From contig NZ_RHOY01000004.1 in assembly GCF_003946725.1 (NCBI RefSeq), positions 1 to 64,000 on the forward strand: a DNA stretch of 64,000 nt, written 5' to 3'. Positions 1 to 8,776 of this stretch are shown piece by piece. Both the position numbers and the translations under genes were made by a program. The notes under the pieces are model-generated. The model searched no databases, was not told the origin of the DNA, and saw only the letters and a program-made list of their open reading frames with translations. The DNA is from Agrilactobacillus yilanensis (lineage in GTDB: Bacteria; Bacillota; Bacilli; Lactobacillales; Lactobacillaceae). Numbering within the stretch: the stretch's first letter is position 1; every line of letters begins with the position of its first letter.

Positions 1-72
1 GATTTTAGTTTCTGGAGTTTGTTAGTGCTAACGATAATTGTGATTTTTTACTTGACAGGGGTCATTACATAA
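1..72 (+). CDS. C-terminus of a membrane protein (partial)
   Basis: Only the last 23 codons of an open frame that enters from the left edge are present, ending at TAA 70-72. The residues are almost all hydrophobic (a SLLVLTIIVIFYLTGV core), so this is a final transmembrane helix with a very short tail. The family cannot be named from so little sequence. It is followed at once by the palindromic repeat at 75-184. Confidence 0.5.
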   Translation, partial: DFSFWSLLVLTIIVIFYLTGVIT

Positions 73-74
73 CA

Positions 75-184
75 GCGCGATAAGCTACGGTTTGACAATG
101 CACATAACCTAGGCTTACGACATAAGCCCGAACTTGGCTTGTGAGTAAGACGTAGTTATGTAAATTGTCAGTAGCTTAGAGCGC
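75..184. repeat. Large imperfect palindrome, member A of a dispersed repeat family
   Basis: The two arms pair over almost the whole element: GCGC, ATAAGCTAC, TGACAAT, ACATAAC, GCTTAC and AAGCC on the left match GGCTT, GTAAG, GTTATGT, ATTGTCA, GTAGCTTA and GCGC on the right. Read on the minus strand it contains ATAACTACGTCTT and CCTAGGTTAT, which recur in member B at about 8665-8776. It sits between a gene end and the terminator of proA, so it is an intergenic repetitive palindrome rather than a gene. Confidence 0.6.
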
Positions 185-270
185 ATTTCAAAACTAGAAC
201 AAGAAAGCCTCAAGCACTAACCTAGACTCACAACACAAGCAACTTTAACAGGCTAACCCTAATTATAACT

Positions 271-332
271 AGATAAAAAAATAAGGCATTGGGCTCAAAA
301 TTTAACTTTTGACCTAATGTCTTATTTTATCT
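271..332. terminator. Bidirectional terminator downstream of proBA
   Basis: A long hairpin (AGATAAAAAAATAAGGCATTGG paired with CCTAATGTCTTATTTTATCT, about 20 bp with few mismatches) has A/T-rich flanks on both sides. It can end the minus-strand proBA transcript and any transcript entering from the left. Confidence 0.7.
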
Positions 333-373
333 AATTTTTTATCTGACGTCATGGGACAAAAGCCCCGTTTAAC

Positions 374-1624
374 CTAAGCCCTGATCTGGCCATCTCCGTT
401 TACGATATATTTCGTAGACGTTAGTGCCGGTAAGCCCATAGGCCCTCTAGCATGTAATTTTTGAGTAGAAATACCAATTTCAGCCCCAAAACCAAATTCA
501 AAACCATCGGTAAACCGTGTGGAAGCATTCACATAGACAACTGCCGCATCAATCTGTTTGGTAAACTGCTGACTATATTGATAATTATTGGTAATAATTG
601 CCTCAGAATGTTTTGTATTATAACGATTAATATGCGTAATTGCCGCATCAATATCTGAAACGACTTTAATCGCCAAAATCAAATCGTTATACTCCGTACC
701 CCAATCCGCCTCAGTCGCCAGTTCAATATCTGGTAAAATTTCACAAGCTTGCGCATCGCCTTTTAAAGTTACATTATAAGGTGCCAGTGCTTGTGCTAAT
801 TGAGGTAGTAACGTTGGCGCAATCGCTTGATTTACAACCAGTTTTTCCATTGCATTACAAACAGAAGGCCGCTGTGTTTTAGCATTGATGATAATGGCAA
901 TGGCTTCTGGGATCGCCGCGTCTTCAGCCACATAAATATGGCAGTTCCCCGCACCCGTTTCGATTACCGGTACCGTCGCCGTTTTTAAAACCATCTTAAT
1001 AAAATTAGCACTGCCTCTAGGAATCAGCACATCTAAGTACGCCGTCAACTGCATCAGCGCATTTGCCGTTTCATGGGACGTGTCATGCAGTAATTGCACA
1101 CTGTCTTTTGGCAGGCCGACTTGAACTAATGCCTGGCGTAATGTATCAGACAATGCAATATTTGTTTCAATGGCCTCTTTACCACCCCGAAGCACCACTG
1201 CATTGCCCGCTTTTAACGTTAATGCTGCCGCATCAACCGTCACATTAGGTCGAGCTTCATAGATCATACCGATCACGCCAAGGGGCACGCGAACTTGTTT
1301 CACATCCAAATTATTTGGTGTCCGCCAGCCAGCAACCACTTCACCAATTGGATCGGGCAAAGTCGCCACTTGTCGTAACCCATCCGCCATTGCGGTAATC
1401 CGTGCTTCTGTTAATAACAAGCGATCTAACATGACCTGCCGGACTTGGTTCTCTGCTGCTTTAGCCATGTCGTTAGCATTCGCCTGCAAAATTGCATCTT
1501 GGTGCGTTAATAAAGCATCCGCCATTGCTAATAAAGCTTGATTTTTAATGGCCGTATCCGCCTGACCTAAAACATACGCCGCTGCTGTGGCCTGTTGTCC
1601 AATTGTTTCTAATGATGTGTCCAT
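374..1624 (-). CDS. proA: Gamma-glutamyl phosphate reductase (ProA)
   Basis: A 416-residue NAD(P)H-dependent reductase that converts gamma-glutamyl phosphate to glutamate semialdehyde, the second step of proline synthesis in the cytoplasm. The length is standard for ProA. It shows the aldehyde-dehydrogenase-type fold with the catalytic cysteine in QRPSVCNAMEKL near residue 255, and the conserved YEARPNVTVDAAALTLKAGN segment near residue 130. It starts only 5 nt after the proB stop codon and is therefore co-transcribed with proB. The operon ends at the hairpin at 271-332. No third-step enzyme (ProC) is in this window. Confidence 0.95.
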   Translation of the reverse strand: MDTSLETIGQQATAAAYVLGQADTAIKNQALLAMADALLTHQDAILQANANDMAKAAENQVRQVMLDRLLLTEARITAMADGLRQVATLPDPIGEVVAGWRTPNNLDVKQVRVPLGVIGMIYEARPNVTVDAAALTLKAGNAVVLRGGKEAIETNIALSDTLRQALVQVGLPKDSVQLLHDTSHETANALMQLTAYLDVLIPRGSANFIKMVLKTATVPVIETGAGNCHIYVAEDAAIPEAIAIIINAKTQRPSVCNAMEKLVVNQAIAPTLLPQLAQALAPYNVTLKGDAQACEILPDIELATEADWGTEYNDLILAIKVVSDIDAAITHINRYNTKHSEAIITNNYQYSQQFTKQIDAAVVYVNASTRFTDGFEFGFGAEIGISTQKLHARGPMGLPALTSTKYIVNGDGQIRA

Positions 1625-1629
1625 TCGCG

Positions 1630-2454
1630 TTACTCCTTTACATGAACTGTCTTTTTAGGGGTAAACAACGTCCCCACTTCCTGACCATCCAAAATATCAA
1701 AAATCACTTCTGGATTACGGCCATTTGCCAGTACCATTGGCTTACCGTGGGCCAAAACCCGTTTGGCAGCACTAATTTTAGTCGCCATACCACCGGTCCC
1801 CAACTTACTGCCTTTGCCACCGACATAGCTCAAAATCTCATCATCAATTTCATTGATTTCTGGAATTAACGTGGCCGTTTCATCTTTATGAGGATTACCA
1901 GTATAAAAACCATCAATATCCGATAAAACAATCAATAGATCCGCATCAGCTACTTCAGTAACAATCGCTGAAAGCTCATCGTTATCACTAAAAGCCGTTT
2001 TATGATCCAACTCATCAATCGAAATCGAATCGTTTTCATTAACAATTGGAATAATTCGCCGCCGCAACATAGTATCAAAAGTATTAATCACATTTTGATG
2101 ACTTTCTGGATAGAGCAGCACATCCCGAGTTAACAGCACTTGCGCCACAATTTGTTGGTAAATGGAAAATTCCTTAGTATAAATCCCAATTAAATTACTT
2201 TGGCCAATAGCGGAAATCGCCTGTTGTTCAGGAATCTCTGCCGGTCGATTGGCTAAGTTCAAAATCCCTAAGCCAACCCCCATCGCACCACTGGACACTA
2301 AGACAACTTCAATGCCCCGATTACACAAATCGGTTAACACAAAGGCTAACCGAGAGATTGTTCTTAGATTAACTTTATTATTAGGCAAGACAATCGTACT
2401 TGTCCCTACTTTGACAACAACTTTTTTTGGATTCAACTTACGCAAAAACGTCAA
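1630..2454 (-). CDS. proB: Glutamate 5-kinase (ProB)
   Basis: A 274-residue amino-acid kinase that phosphorylates glutamate in the first, committed step of proline synthesis. It has the N-terminal KVVVKVGTSTIV nucleotide segment, VSSGAMGVG near residue 55, the NENDSIS motif near residue 140 and GTGGMATKISAAK near residue 217. It consists of the kinase domain alone and lacks the C-terminal PUA domain found in E. coli ProB; short forms of this kind are known. It is the first gene of proBA. No T-box is visible in the short upstream gap (2455-2545). Confidence 0.94.
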   Translation of the reverse strand: MTFLRKLNPKKVVVKVGTSTIVLPNNKVNLRTISRLAFVLTDLCNRGIEVVLVSSGAMGVGLGILNLANRPAEIPEQQAISAIGQSNLIGIYTKEFSIYQQIVAQVLLTRDVLLYPESHQNVINTFDTMLRRRIIPIVNENDSISIDELDHKTAFSDNDELSAIVTEVADADLLIVLSDIDGFYTGNPHKDETATLIPEINEIDDEILSYVGGKGSKLGTGGMATKISAAKRVLAHGKPMVLANGRNPEVIFDILDGQEVGTLFTPKKTVHVKE

Positions 2455-2545
2455 CTCCGTCTGATTAAATTAAAATTATAAAAAACTAATATATACGGTG
2501 ATTTTATCAAAGTATTGCCATAAAAACAATGGATGCCTAAAATTA

Positions 2546-3538
2546 TTAGCCTAAAACCGGATTTTTAACCGTTTTGCCACTGGCACCTAAGAAAGCATCA
2601 TCTAACGCTGTAAAAGCAATATTATGGACAGAATGTTCCGTGAAAAAGGCAATATGCGGTGTCAAAATGACATTTGGTAACGCTAATAATGTCTCTAATT
2701 CCGGATTATTTAACGGTTTATTTTGCCAATCATAATCAAAATAAGCCCCTTCACCTTCCCAAACATCCAATGCAGCACCTGCAATTTGCTGATTTTTAAG
2801 GGCTGCAATTAAATCTTGCGTTTTGGTAACTGCCCCTCTGGCCGCATTAATCAAATAAGCGGATGGTTTCATTTGTCCCAATGTATCGGCATTAATCATA
2901 TAATGCGTTTCATCCGTCAATGGCACGTGCAAGGTCACAATATCACTGTATTTCAAAACATCTTCTAAAGAGACGTACTTCGCAACAGCAGCCACTTCAT
3001 CATAGTGGATTGGATCATTGACCAATACTTTGGACCCTAAAGCGTGATAAATTTTAGCAACCGCACTGCCGATATGACCAGCCCCAATAATGCCCACCGT
3101 TAAGTCTGCAAATTCTGGTGAAATTTTGCCTAACCAAGTGAAATCTTGTTTTGCCACATCAGCATCAAATTTATCAAAATTTCGAAACAGCCGCATACTT
3201 TGACCTAATACATATTCTGCTACAGAGCGTGGTGAGTAAACCGGCACGTTGGTCACCGTTAAATGATTTGCCTTAGCTGCAGCCAGATCAACGAATTCGT
3301 AACCGACTGAACGCACCGCAATTTGTTTAATCCCAAAACTGGCCAGCTTTTCATAAACCTCTGGGCCGCCTAAAGGGACAACTTGCTGGACAGATAAAGC
3401 ATCAAAACCTTTAACTTGTTCAATATTATCTGCAGTTAAAGGTTCATGGGTAATCGTCAAGTCTTGGGCATTCATTTCAGCCCATTTTTTTAATTCCACT
3501 GTTTCTTCTGTAAATGCATTCGTTGCCAATAATTTCAA
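2546..3538 (-). CDS. D-lactate / D-2-hydroxyacid dehydrogenase
   Basis: A 330-residue NAD-dependent D-2-hydroxyacid dehydrogenase of the D-LDH/D-hydroxyisocaproate dehydrogenase family, reducing 2-oxo acids to D-2-hydroxy acids. The Rossmann motif GIIGAGHIGS lies near residue 150. The catalytic Arg is in NAARGAV (near 234), the Glu in DVWEGEG and the His in TPHIAFFTEHS (near 296). The next gene downstream, 12 nt away, is an aminotransferase, so the pair could convert an amino acid to its oxo acid and then to the hydroxy acid. That context favours a branched-chain or aromatic oxo-acid substrate over pyruvate, but the sequence alone does not separate D-LDH from D-HicDH. A good GGAGG precedes the ATG. 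Confidence 0.85.
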   Translation of the reverse strand: MKLLATNAFTEETVELKKWAEMNAQDLTITHEPLTADNIEQVKGFDALSVQQVVPLGGPEVYEKLASFGIKQIAVRSVGYEFVDLAAAKANHLTVTNVPVYSPRSVAEYVLGQSMRLFRNFDKFDADVAKQDFTWLGKISPEFADLTVGIIGAGHIGSAVAKIYHALGSKVLVNDPIHYDEVAAVAKYVSLEDVLKYSDIVTLHVPLTDETHYMINADTLGQMKPSAYLINAARGAVTKTQDLIAALKNQQIAGAALDVWEGEGAYFDYDWQNKPLNNPELETLLALPNVILTPHIAFFTEHSVHNIAFTALDDAFLGASGKTVKNPVLG

Positions 3539-3550
3539 TGATCGTGCCTC

Positions 3551-4705
3551 CTAATTTGGTAATTCTAAAGTTTCAAAAGCCGCTACTGCCTGTTTTAATG
3601 CCGGCATATCCTGGGTTGCCGCAATTCGGATGAAGCCTTTGCCGGATGCGCCAAAAGCTTGTCCCGGAATAACTAAGACATTCTTTTCTTTCAATAAATA
3701 ATCACTAAAGGCCACATCGTCCATCCCTGTTTGGCGAATATCTACAAATAAATAAATACTGCCGGCCGCTGGACTAACCTTTAAATATGGTACTTTAGCT
3801 AAAGCTTCAGATAAATAAGTTAATCGTTCTTCAAAACTTTTTTGTAGCGGTGGCATAAATTCTTCAATGTGATTCAAGGCATAGGTCCCAGCGTGCTGAG
3901 ACACGGCTACTGGTGTATAGCAGACGCCTTCATTCAATAGACTCGCTGCCGTAATGATCGGTTCTGAAGCCAATAAGTAACCAATTCTAAAGCCGGTCAT
4001 CGAAAAGGCTTTGGACAAGGAGCCTGTGACAATGGTTCGATCCTTGGCCAAACTTTCAATTGGAATAAATTCGTTATCCCCAAAAACATAAGGCCAATAA
4101 ACTTCGTCCGCGAAAATATATAAATCATATTTTTCCGCAAATTGAACGATTTTAGTTAATGTTTCTCGGCTAAAGACCGCCCCACTTGGATTACAAGGTG
4201 AGTTCACAATGATTGCCTTTGTCTTTGTGCTGACGGCGGTCTCTAAATCGGCCACATCAGGCTGGAAGCCATTTTCTGGTTTCGTTTTGACAAAAACAGG
4301 TTTGCCGCCGAAAGCTTCAATTTCTACTTTATAAGATGAAAAATAGGGTTCTAACACTAAAACTTCATCACCGGGATCTAAAATTGCCCCCATTGCAATA
4401 AATAGTGCATGAGATGCCCCCGCGGTTGCACGGACATTACTTAAATCATAATCTAAATTAAAATATTTTTTATGAAACTCTAAAACGGCTTGTAAATAAG
4501 CCGGATCACCTGCGGAAGCGGTATAATGCGTGGCCCCATTTTTCATCGCCTCGTAGGCATCATCTAAAATCGGTTTAGCCGTTGTGGGATCTGGATCGCC
4601 AATGGATAGGTCAATAATACCTTCCATTAAAGCGGCGGTTTTGCCAATTTCAGCTAAAATATTTTTCTCTGGATCTTGAAATAATTTTGCGATGGGTTTT
4701 ACCAA
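3551..4705 (-). CDS. PLP-dependent class I/II aminotransferase
   Basis: A 384-residue fold-type I aminotransferase. The PLP-lysine lies in GSLSKAFSMTGFRIGY near residue 233, with NSPCNPSGAVFS near 170 and ADEVYWPYVF near 200, which are the pyridine-ring and phosphate-binding motifs of the aspartate/aromatic aminotransferase group. Genes of this group in lactobacilli are often called araT or patA. Strictly in minus-strand order it comes first of the two, followed 12 nt later by the hydroxyacid dehydrogenase at 2546-3538. An amino-acid ABC protein (4730-6250) lies just upstream, so all three could form one uptake and catabolism unit. The amino-acid specificity is not resolved. Confidence 0.87.
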   Translation of the reverse strand: MVKPIAKLFQDPEKNILAEIGKTAALMEGIIDLSIGDPDPTTAKPILDDAYEAMKNGATHYTASAGDPAYLQAVLEFHKKYFNLDYDLSNVRATAGASHALFIAMGAILDPGDEVLVLEPYFSSYKVEIEAFGGKPVFVKTKPENGFQPDVADLETAVSTKTKAIIVNSPCNPSGAVFSRETLTKIVQFAEKYDLYIFADEVYWPYVFGDNEFIPIESLAKDRTIVTGSLSKAFSMTGFRIGYLLASEPIITAASLLNEGVCYTPVAVSQHAGTYALNHIEEFMPPLQKSFEERLTYLSEALAKVPYLKVSPAAGSIYLFVDIRQTGMDDVAFSDYLLKEKNVLVIPGQAFGASGKGFIRIAATQDMPALKQAVAAFETLELPN

Positions 4706-4729
4706 AATAATCGCGCTCCTATTAATAAA

Positions 4730-6250
4730 TTATAATACTTGGTTCTTTGGCCGGCCTAATTTCATCCGTTTTTCGAAATGAGATAAACCTGCGGATAATA
4801 ACAATGTTAACGCAAAATAGATAAATGAGGTAATAACTAATGGACTAAATGGTTTGAAACTAGCCCCTTGAATAACACTGGTTTCAAACATTAATTCGCC
4901 AACCCCAATGACACTGACAATTGCGGACTCTTTTAATAACGAAATAAATTCATTCCCTAAAGCTGGTAAAATTGTCCGGACTGCTTGAGGTAAAATGACA
5001 AAACGCATGCTGTCACTTTGAGAAATCCCTAATGACCGCGCTGCTTCAGTTTGTCCCACCGGTACGGCTTCAATCCCCGAACGAATAATCTCTGAAACAT
5101 AAGCGCCGGAATTTAGAGCTAAAGCAATCGCTGCGGACGTAAAGGCGGATAAATCCAAGCCCATAATTTGTGTCCCAAAATAAATCATAAATACTTGAAC
5201 TAGTAATGGGGTACCCCGGAAATATTCAATATAAATTACAGCAATCCAGTGCACAATAAAATTTTTGGCCCGTTTCATCAAGGCTAATAAAGTTCCTAAG
5301 ATTGTCCCAAATAAAACCCCTAAAATCGTCAAGGCAATGGTAATACCTGTCCCTTTTAAGAAATAGCTGCCATATTGTTGAATAAAGCTTTCATTGCTAA
5401 ACATTTGTTTTTGCGCTTTTTTAATGTAGCCATTTAATAAATTATCTTTTTTAATCCGTTTAATCGTTTTGTTCACTTGTGCGGTTAAAGTCGGTGAATC
5501 TTTTGGTAAAGCGATCGCTGTGTTCTTTGTAGAGTTCGCGAATTTGACACTTTTATCAATGGCCAAAGCTTTATCCTGGGCCACATAGGCATCTGCAACT
5601 GGTTTTTCAATGACAATTGCATCAATTTTACTTTGCTGCAAATTCAAAACTAAATCTGTCATTTTTTCCAAACTAGTCACTTTTGAACCCGGTAACTCTT
5701 CTTCAGCCAATTGTTCTTGAGTTGTTTGTTTCTGTGCCCCGACTTTAACGCCGTCGAAATCAGTGGTGTTTTTATATTTGCTCAAATCACTTTTACGAAC
5801 CATAACTGAGTTTTGAACCACTAAGTAAGTATCTGAAAAAGTAACTTCTTTAGCCCGCTCCGGTGTTTCAGACATCCCTGAAATAATCATATCGATCTTC
5901 CCAGTTTTTAATGCCCCTAATAACGCATCAAAACTCATTTCTTTGATAACCAAATGCACCCCTAAATCTTTTGCAATTTGTTGGGCAATACTGATATCAA
6001 AGCCCACGATCTCATCTTGACCTTTGACCGTCTTATGAAATTCGTAAGGGGGATAATCGGCAGATAACCCCACTACCATCGTCCTCCGTTTTTTGATCTT
6101 CTTTAGATAGGGATCTGTTTTGGTACTGGTTTCTGTTGCGGCCTGTACCGTATTTTGTGTCGTTAAATTCATCAAAGGTAAAAAAGCACCTAGTACCAAG
6201 CCAAATGCGACAAATACTTTTAGCACCCATTGCCATTTATTTTTTTTCAT
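4730..6250 (-). CDS. Amino-acid ABC transporter, substrate-binding/permease fusion
   Basis: About 506 residues. An N-terminal membrane segment or signal anchor is followed by one PAAT-type binding domain (VGLSADYPPYEFH..., with GFDISIAQQIAKDL and SGMSETPERAKEVTFS) and then a permease domain from about residue 300 with the EAARSLGIS motif that contacts the ATPase. This is the GlnP-type arrangement known from lactic acid bacteria, here with a single binding domain. I place the start at ATG 6250, because AGGAT 8 nt upstream suits it and the upstream ATG at 6265 overlaps that ribosome site. No ATPase gene is adjacent, so it must use one encoded elsewhere. A polar amino acid such as glutamine or glutamate is the likely cargo. 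Confidence 0.87.
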   Translation of the reverse strand: MKKNKWQWVLKVFVAFGLVLGAFLPLMNLTTQNTVQAATETSTKTDPYLKKIKKRRTMVVGLSADYPPYEFHKTVKGQDEIVGFDISIAQQIAKDLGVHLVIKEMSFDALLGALKTGKIDMIISGMSETPERAKEVTFSDTYLVVQNSVMVRKSDLSKYKNTTDFDGVKVGAQKQTTQEQLAEEELPGSKVTSLEKMTDLVLNLQQSKIDAIVIEKPVADAYVAQDKALAIDKSVKFANSTKNTAIALPKDSPTLTAQVNKTIKRIKKDNLLNGYIKKAQKQMFSNESFIQQYGSYFLKGTGITIALTILGVLFGTILGTLLALMKRAKNFIVHWIAVIYIEYFRGTPLLVQVFMIYFGTQIMGLDLSAFTSAAIALALNSGAYVSEIIRSGIEAVPVGQTEAARSLGISQSDSMRFVILPQAVRTILPALGNEFISLLKESAIVSVIGVGELMFETSVIQGASFKPFSPLVITSFIYFALTLLLSAGLSHFEKRMKLGRPKNQVL

Positions 6251-6375
6251 CTCAACCATCCTCATAACTTCTTAATTTTTTCAATTATACATCATAATTA
6301 ATAAATATGCACGTTATTTAGAATTTTTTGTGTAATATTTCAAAATTATTCATGAGGTTATACATCCTTTTTTAT

Positions 6376-7140
6376 TTAAAAGATGCGGCAGAGGCCGCTA
6401 ATCAATAGACTATACAGAATTGAAATCACTAAAATAACGCTTAATATCAGCATTGAAACAAGGTCTAATTTTGTTAGAAATAAGGTGAGATTTAACTTCA
6501 AAGCAAATGTTAATAGACTGATAATAATGCATAAAATTAGCATATAAGGTAACCCGGTGACTGAATTTTTGATATCGGCCATACTTAATCCAAAACCAAT
6601 TGTCGTCAAAATCAGCAGTAGTAAAAAGAAAAACGTTGTGCCTTGCCAATGGATTTGTAAAATTGCCTGCCAAAGTTGGTGCATCAAAAGCAGCGGTTCT
6701 GGGCGACTTACAAAGTTTTCTAATATTGTCGCAAAACCGTCATAGCTTGCGGGGACTAATAGTCGAAATGCGAATACTAAAAAGGCACTGCAGCCAATCA
6801 AAGGCCCAATGCCGATAAAAAAATTGCCCATCATTTGATAAATTGAGCGTTTATTAAATGAATGATCTACGTGGCCCAAAGTCACATCTTGTCCTGTAGG
6901 CCGGTATTCCATCAATTTCATATCCACAATGCGATGATGGAAAAGCAGTGCAAAAAAAGCATGACTGATTTCATGAATCCAAATACCTAAAAAGCCAAAA
7001 TACAATTGTGCTTTAACACCAAATGTTTGACTGATCCGCTGCTTAGTATGATCCAATAACCATTTTAAAACAAAAGTATAACTATAAATAATAACGAATA
7101 ATAACAGCCAAGGTAACACATACGTTTTAAAAATTATCAA
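6376..7140 (-). CDS. Membrane protein with HExxH motif, M50-like
   Basis: A 254-residue polytopic membrane protein of unknown function. The first helix is at residues 8-28. A HEISH motif at residues 56-60 lies inside a second hydrophobic stretch (FLGIWIHEISHAFFALLF), as expected for an intramembrane zinc site of site-2-protease-like (M50-type) families. Several more helices fill residues 110-250. I see no clear third ligand motif (the NxxPxxxxDG type), so peptidase activity is not certain. The start is TTG 7140 with AGAGGG 7-8 nt upstream. It follows the DUF975 gene by 14 nt and is probably co-transcribed with it. Confidence 0.55.
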   Translation of the reverse strand: MIIFKTYVLPWLLLFVIIYSYTFVLKWLLDHTKQRISQTFGVKAQLYFGFLGIWIHEISHAFFALLFHHRIVDMKLMEYRPTGQDVTLGHVDHSFNKRSIYQMMGNFFIGIGPLIGCSAFLVFAFRLLVPASYDGFATILENFVSRPEPLLLMHQLWQAILQIHWQGTTFFFLLLLILTTIGFGLSMADIKNSVTGLPYMLILCIIISLLTFALKLNLTLFLTKLDLVSMLILSVILVISILYSLLISGLCRIF

Positions 7141-7154
7141 AATGAAACCCTCTT

Positions 7155-7892
7155 TTAAAATAGCTCCGGATCAAGTGGTTGTTGTTTTGCTAAATCATTG
7201 TAAAAAGCTGCTAAAGTTCCATGATAATAAGGCAAGACCCAAAATAGTGGAATGCCAAAGCAAAGGATACTTAAAGCAAACCAGCCGACGAAGCTTAAAT
7301 CCAATAAGAACAGTCGCCCTTTATGCCCTTTCATCATTACCTTACTCATCGTAATCATTTTTAAAAAGCCCACTTGCTGGCCTTGGTGATCTTTATAGAT
7401 AAAAAAGACCATCCGGTAGGCGTAAGACATAATTAGTCCAGGAATAATGAATAATAGCCGCCATAAGAAAGTAAATAAAATGACTAATAATGTCAAGACG
7501 ATTATGGTCCCAATATTTTTTGACCTAAAGCCTTGAAATGCGGATTTAAAGGGATGGCTGACTTCTGTTTCCGGATCCCGCAGCCAATCTAAAAATGTAA
7601 ACTCTATCCCCGCATATAATAAGATAGAAATTAAAGTAGACAGTAGTCCTGAAGCTACCCCGCCACCACCAGAATGATTGCTAGTTGCAGCGCCATTGCT
7701 GAATTCCTGCCAAATCGAGCTGTGATTTTGATATAGCATAATGCCAATAAGCGTAAATACAATGCCAGCTATAATTGCACCGATAACGGCCCAAATAGCC
7801 GGTAAAAAAGTTACTTTAATTGCCGTGAGCCAGTTACCCTTGAATAGAGCCTTTGTTTCTCTCTTTAAAGAACCAATTGATGTTTTTGCCAT
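7155..7892 (-). CDS. DUF975 family integral membrane protein
   Basis: A 245-residue membrane protein with about five hydrophobic segments. The N-terminal pattern (S.KRETKALFKGNW), the hydrophobic core, and the C-terminal SFVGWFALSILCFGIPLFWVLPYYH segment are characteristic of DUF975 proteins, which are common in Firmicutes and have no assigned biochemical role. A glycine-rich, low-complexity loop (SNHSGGGGVASG) lies near residue 70. The gene is first in a two-gene unit with the HExxH protein and has its own upstream promoter region at 7893-7960. Confidence 0.75.
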   Translation of the reverse strand: MAKTSIGSLKRETKALFKGNWLTAIKVTFLPAIWAVIGAIIAGIVFTLIGIMLYQNHSSIWQEFSNGAATSNHSGGGGVASGLLSTLISILLYAGIEFTFLDWLRDPETEVSHPFKSAFQGFRSKNIGTIIVLTLLVILFTFLWRLLFIIPGLIMSYAYRMVFFIYKDHQGQQVGFLKMITMSKVMMKGHKGRLFLLDLSFVGWFALSILCFGIPLFWVLPYYHGTLAAFYNDLAKQQPLDPELF

Positions 7893-8176
7893 ACAATCTC
7901 CCCTTTAAATTCTTCTAACAAAAGTGTATCATATTTGACAAATAGTACCTAGAATATTTGATCTTTTTTCTGTAAATTACTACTATCTATATGCTTTTTG
8001 GTGGAAAAAATTGTTATTTGAAAAGCAGATTATAACAATTTAACATGATACCTTAGGCGTAAAATATTTAAGTTTTGTTTAATTTATACTTGATTTATTT
8101 GAAATAATATAAGATAATTACAGTAACTAAGGTTGGGTTTTCTATATTTACGACTTACGGATGAGGGGGGAAATTC

Positions 8177-8554
8177 ATGAGCTTAGCGTACGAAAGAGAT
8201 TCTGAAACAATTTTGGAAGACTTGTGGCAGCTCTACGATGTTGATAATAGTGACGATCGTTCTTTTAATCGGATCATGATTTATCCGAAACATTTGTTAT
8301 GGAAAGAAGCTCAAGTTCAAGATAAAATTGAATCTTCCCACAATGCCATTATTAATCGCCCTGTTGTTGTTGCTTCCTTTAATAACTACGAGGATCCGAT
8401 GGTTCTTCATGTTTTAAAGAGCCCAACAAACTACGACGCAGAAAAAGCCATTGCAGATCAATTAGCTGCTTTGATTAATGAATTGATCGCATCATATGCT
8501 ATTGAATCTAACAAATTAGGATCGGAAGAAACAGAACATTCACAATCAAATTAA
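8177..8554 (+). CDS. Hypothetical acidic protein, 125 aa
   Basis: A 125-residue soluble, acidic protein that I do not recognise. It has no signal peptide and no membrane helix. The centre (NRIMIYPKHLLWKEA and RPVVVASFNNYEDPMVLHVLKSP) looks like a small alpha/beta domain, and the last 20 residues are polar and probably disordered. The ATG is preceded by GAGGGGGGAAATTC, a strong ribosome site. The gene is monocistronic: about 280 nt of AT-rich leader and promoter DNA lie upstream, and a clear terminator follows at 8569-8607. Confidence 0.7.
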   Translation: MSLAYERDSETILEDLWQLYDVDNSDDRSFNRIMIYPKHLLWKEAQVQDKIESSHNAIINRPVVVASFNNYEDPMVLHVLKSPTNYDAEKAIADQLAALINELIASYAIESNKLGSEETEHSQSN

Positions 8555-8568
8555 ATCTTTAAATGAAT

Positions 8569-8607
8569 AAAGGCCGAATCAGAAGTCAACTTTTGATTCG
8601 GCCTTTT
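8569..8607 (+). terminator. Rho-independent terminator
   Basis: AAAGGCCGAATCA pairs with TGATTCGGCCTTT around a 13-nt loop and ends in TTTT, 15 nt after the stop of the 125-residue gene. Confidence 0.85.
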
Positions 8608-8645
8608 ATATGCTTAATTTTAGGGTTCATAGCTTTCCCACTCTA

Positions 8646-8776
8646 GTTCACGCTCTGATCTAAACGCGTTCACTAACACTGATTTCTACATATAACTACG
8701 CCTTGTTGCCAGTCGCAAGCGACTGCCTGCCAAGTCTAGGTTATATTGCGAAATCACCCGTGTTGGTTCACGCTCT
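8646..8776. repeat. Large imperfect palindrome, member B, flanked by an 11-bp direct repeat
   Basis: The arms around the centre GCCAGTCGC-aa-GCGACTGCCTGCC continue outward as TATAAC, GATTTC, AACAC and GCG on the left, against their complements on the right. ATAACTACGCCTT and AAGTCTAGGTTAT match member A at 75-184. An exact 11-bp direct repeat GTTCACGCTCT stands at 8646-8656 and 8766-8776, bracketing the palindrome. The right end overlaps the stop codon of the EamA gene. Confidence 0.55.
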
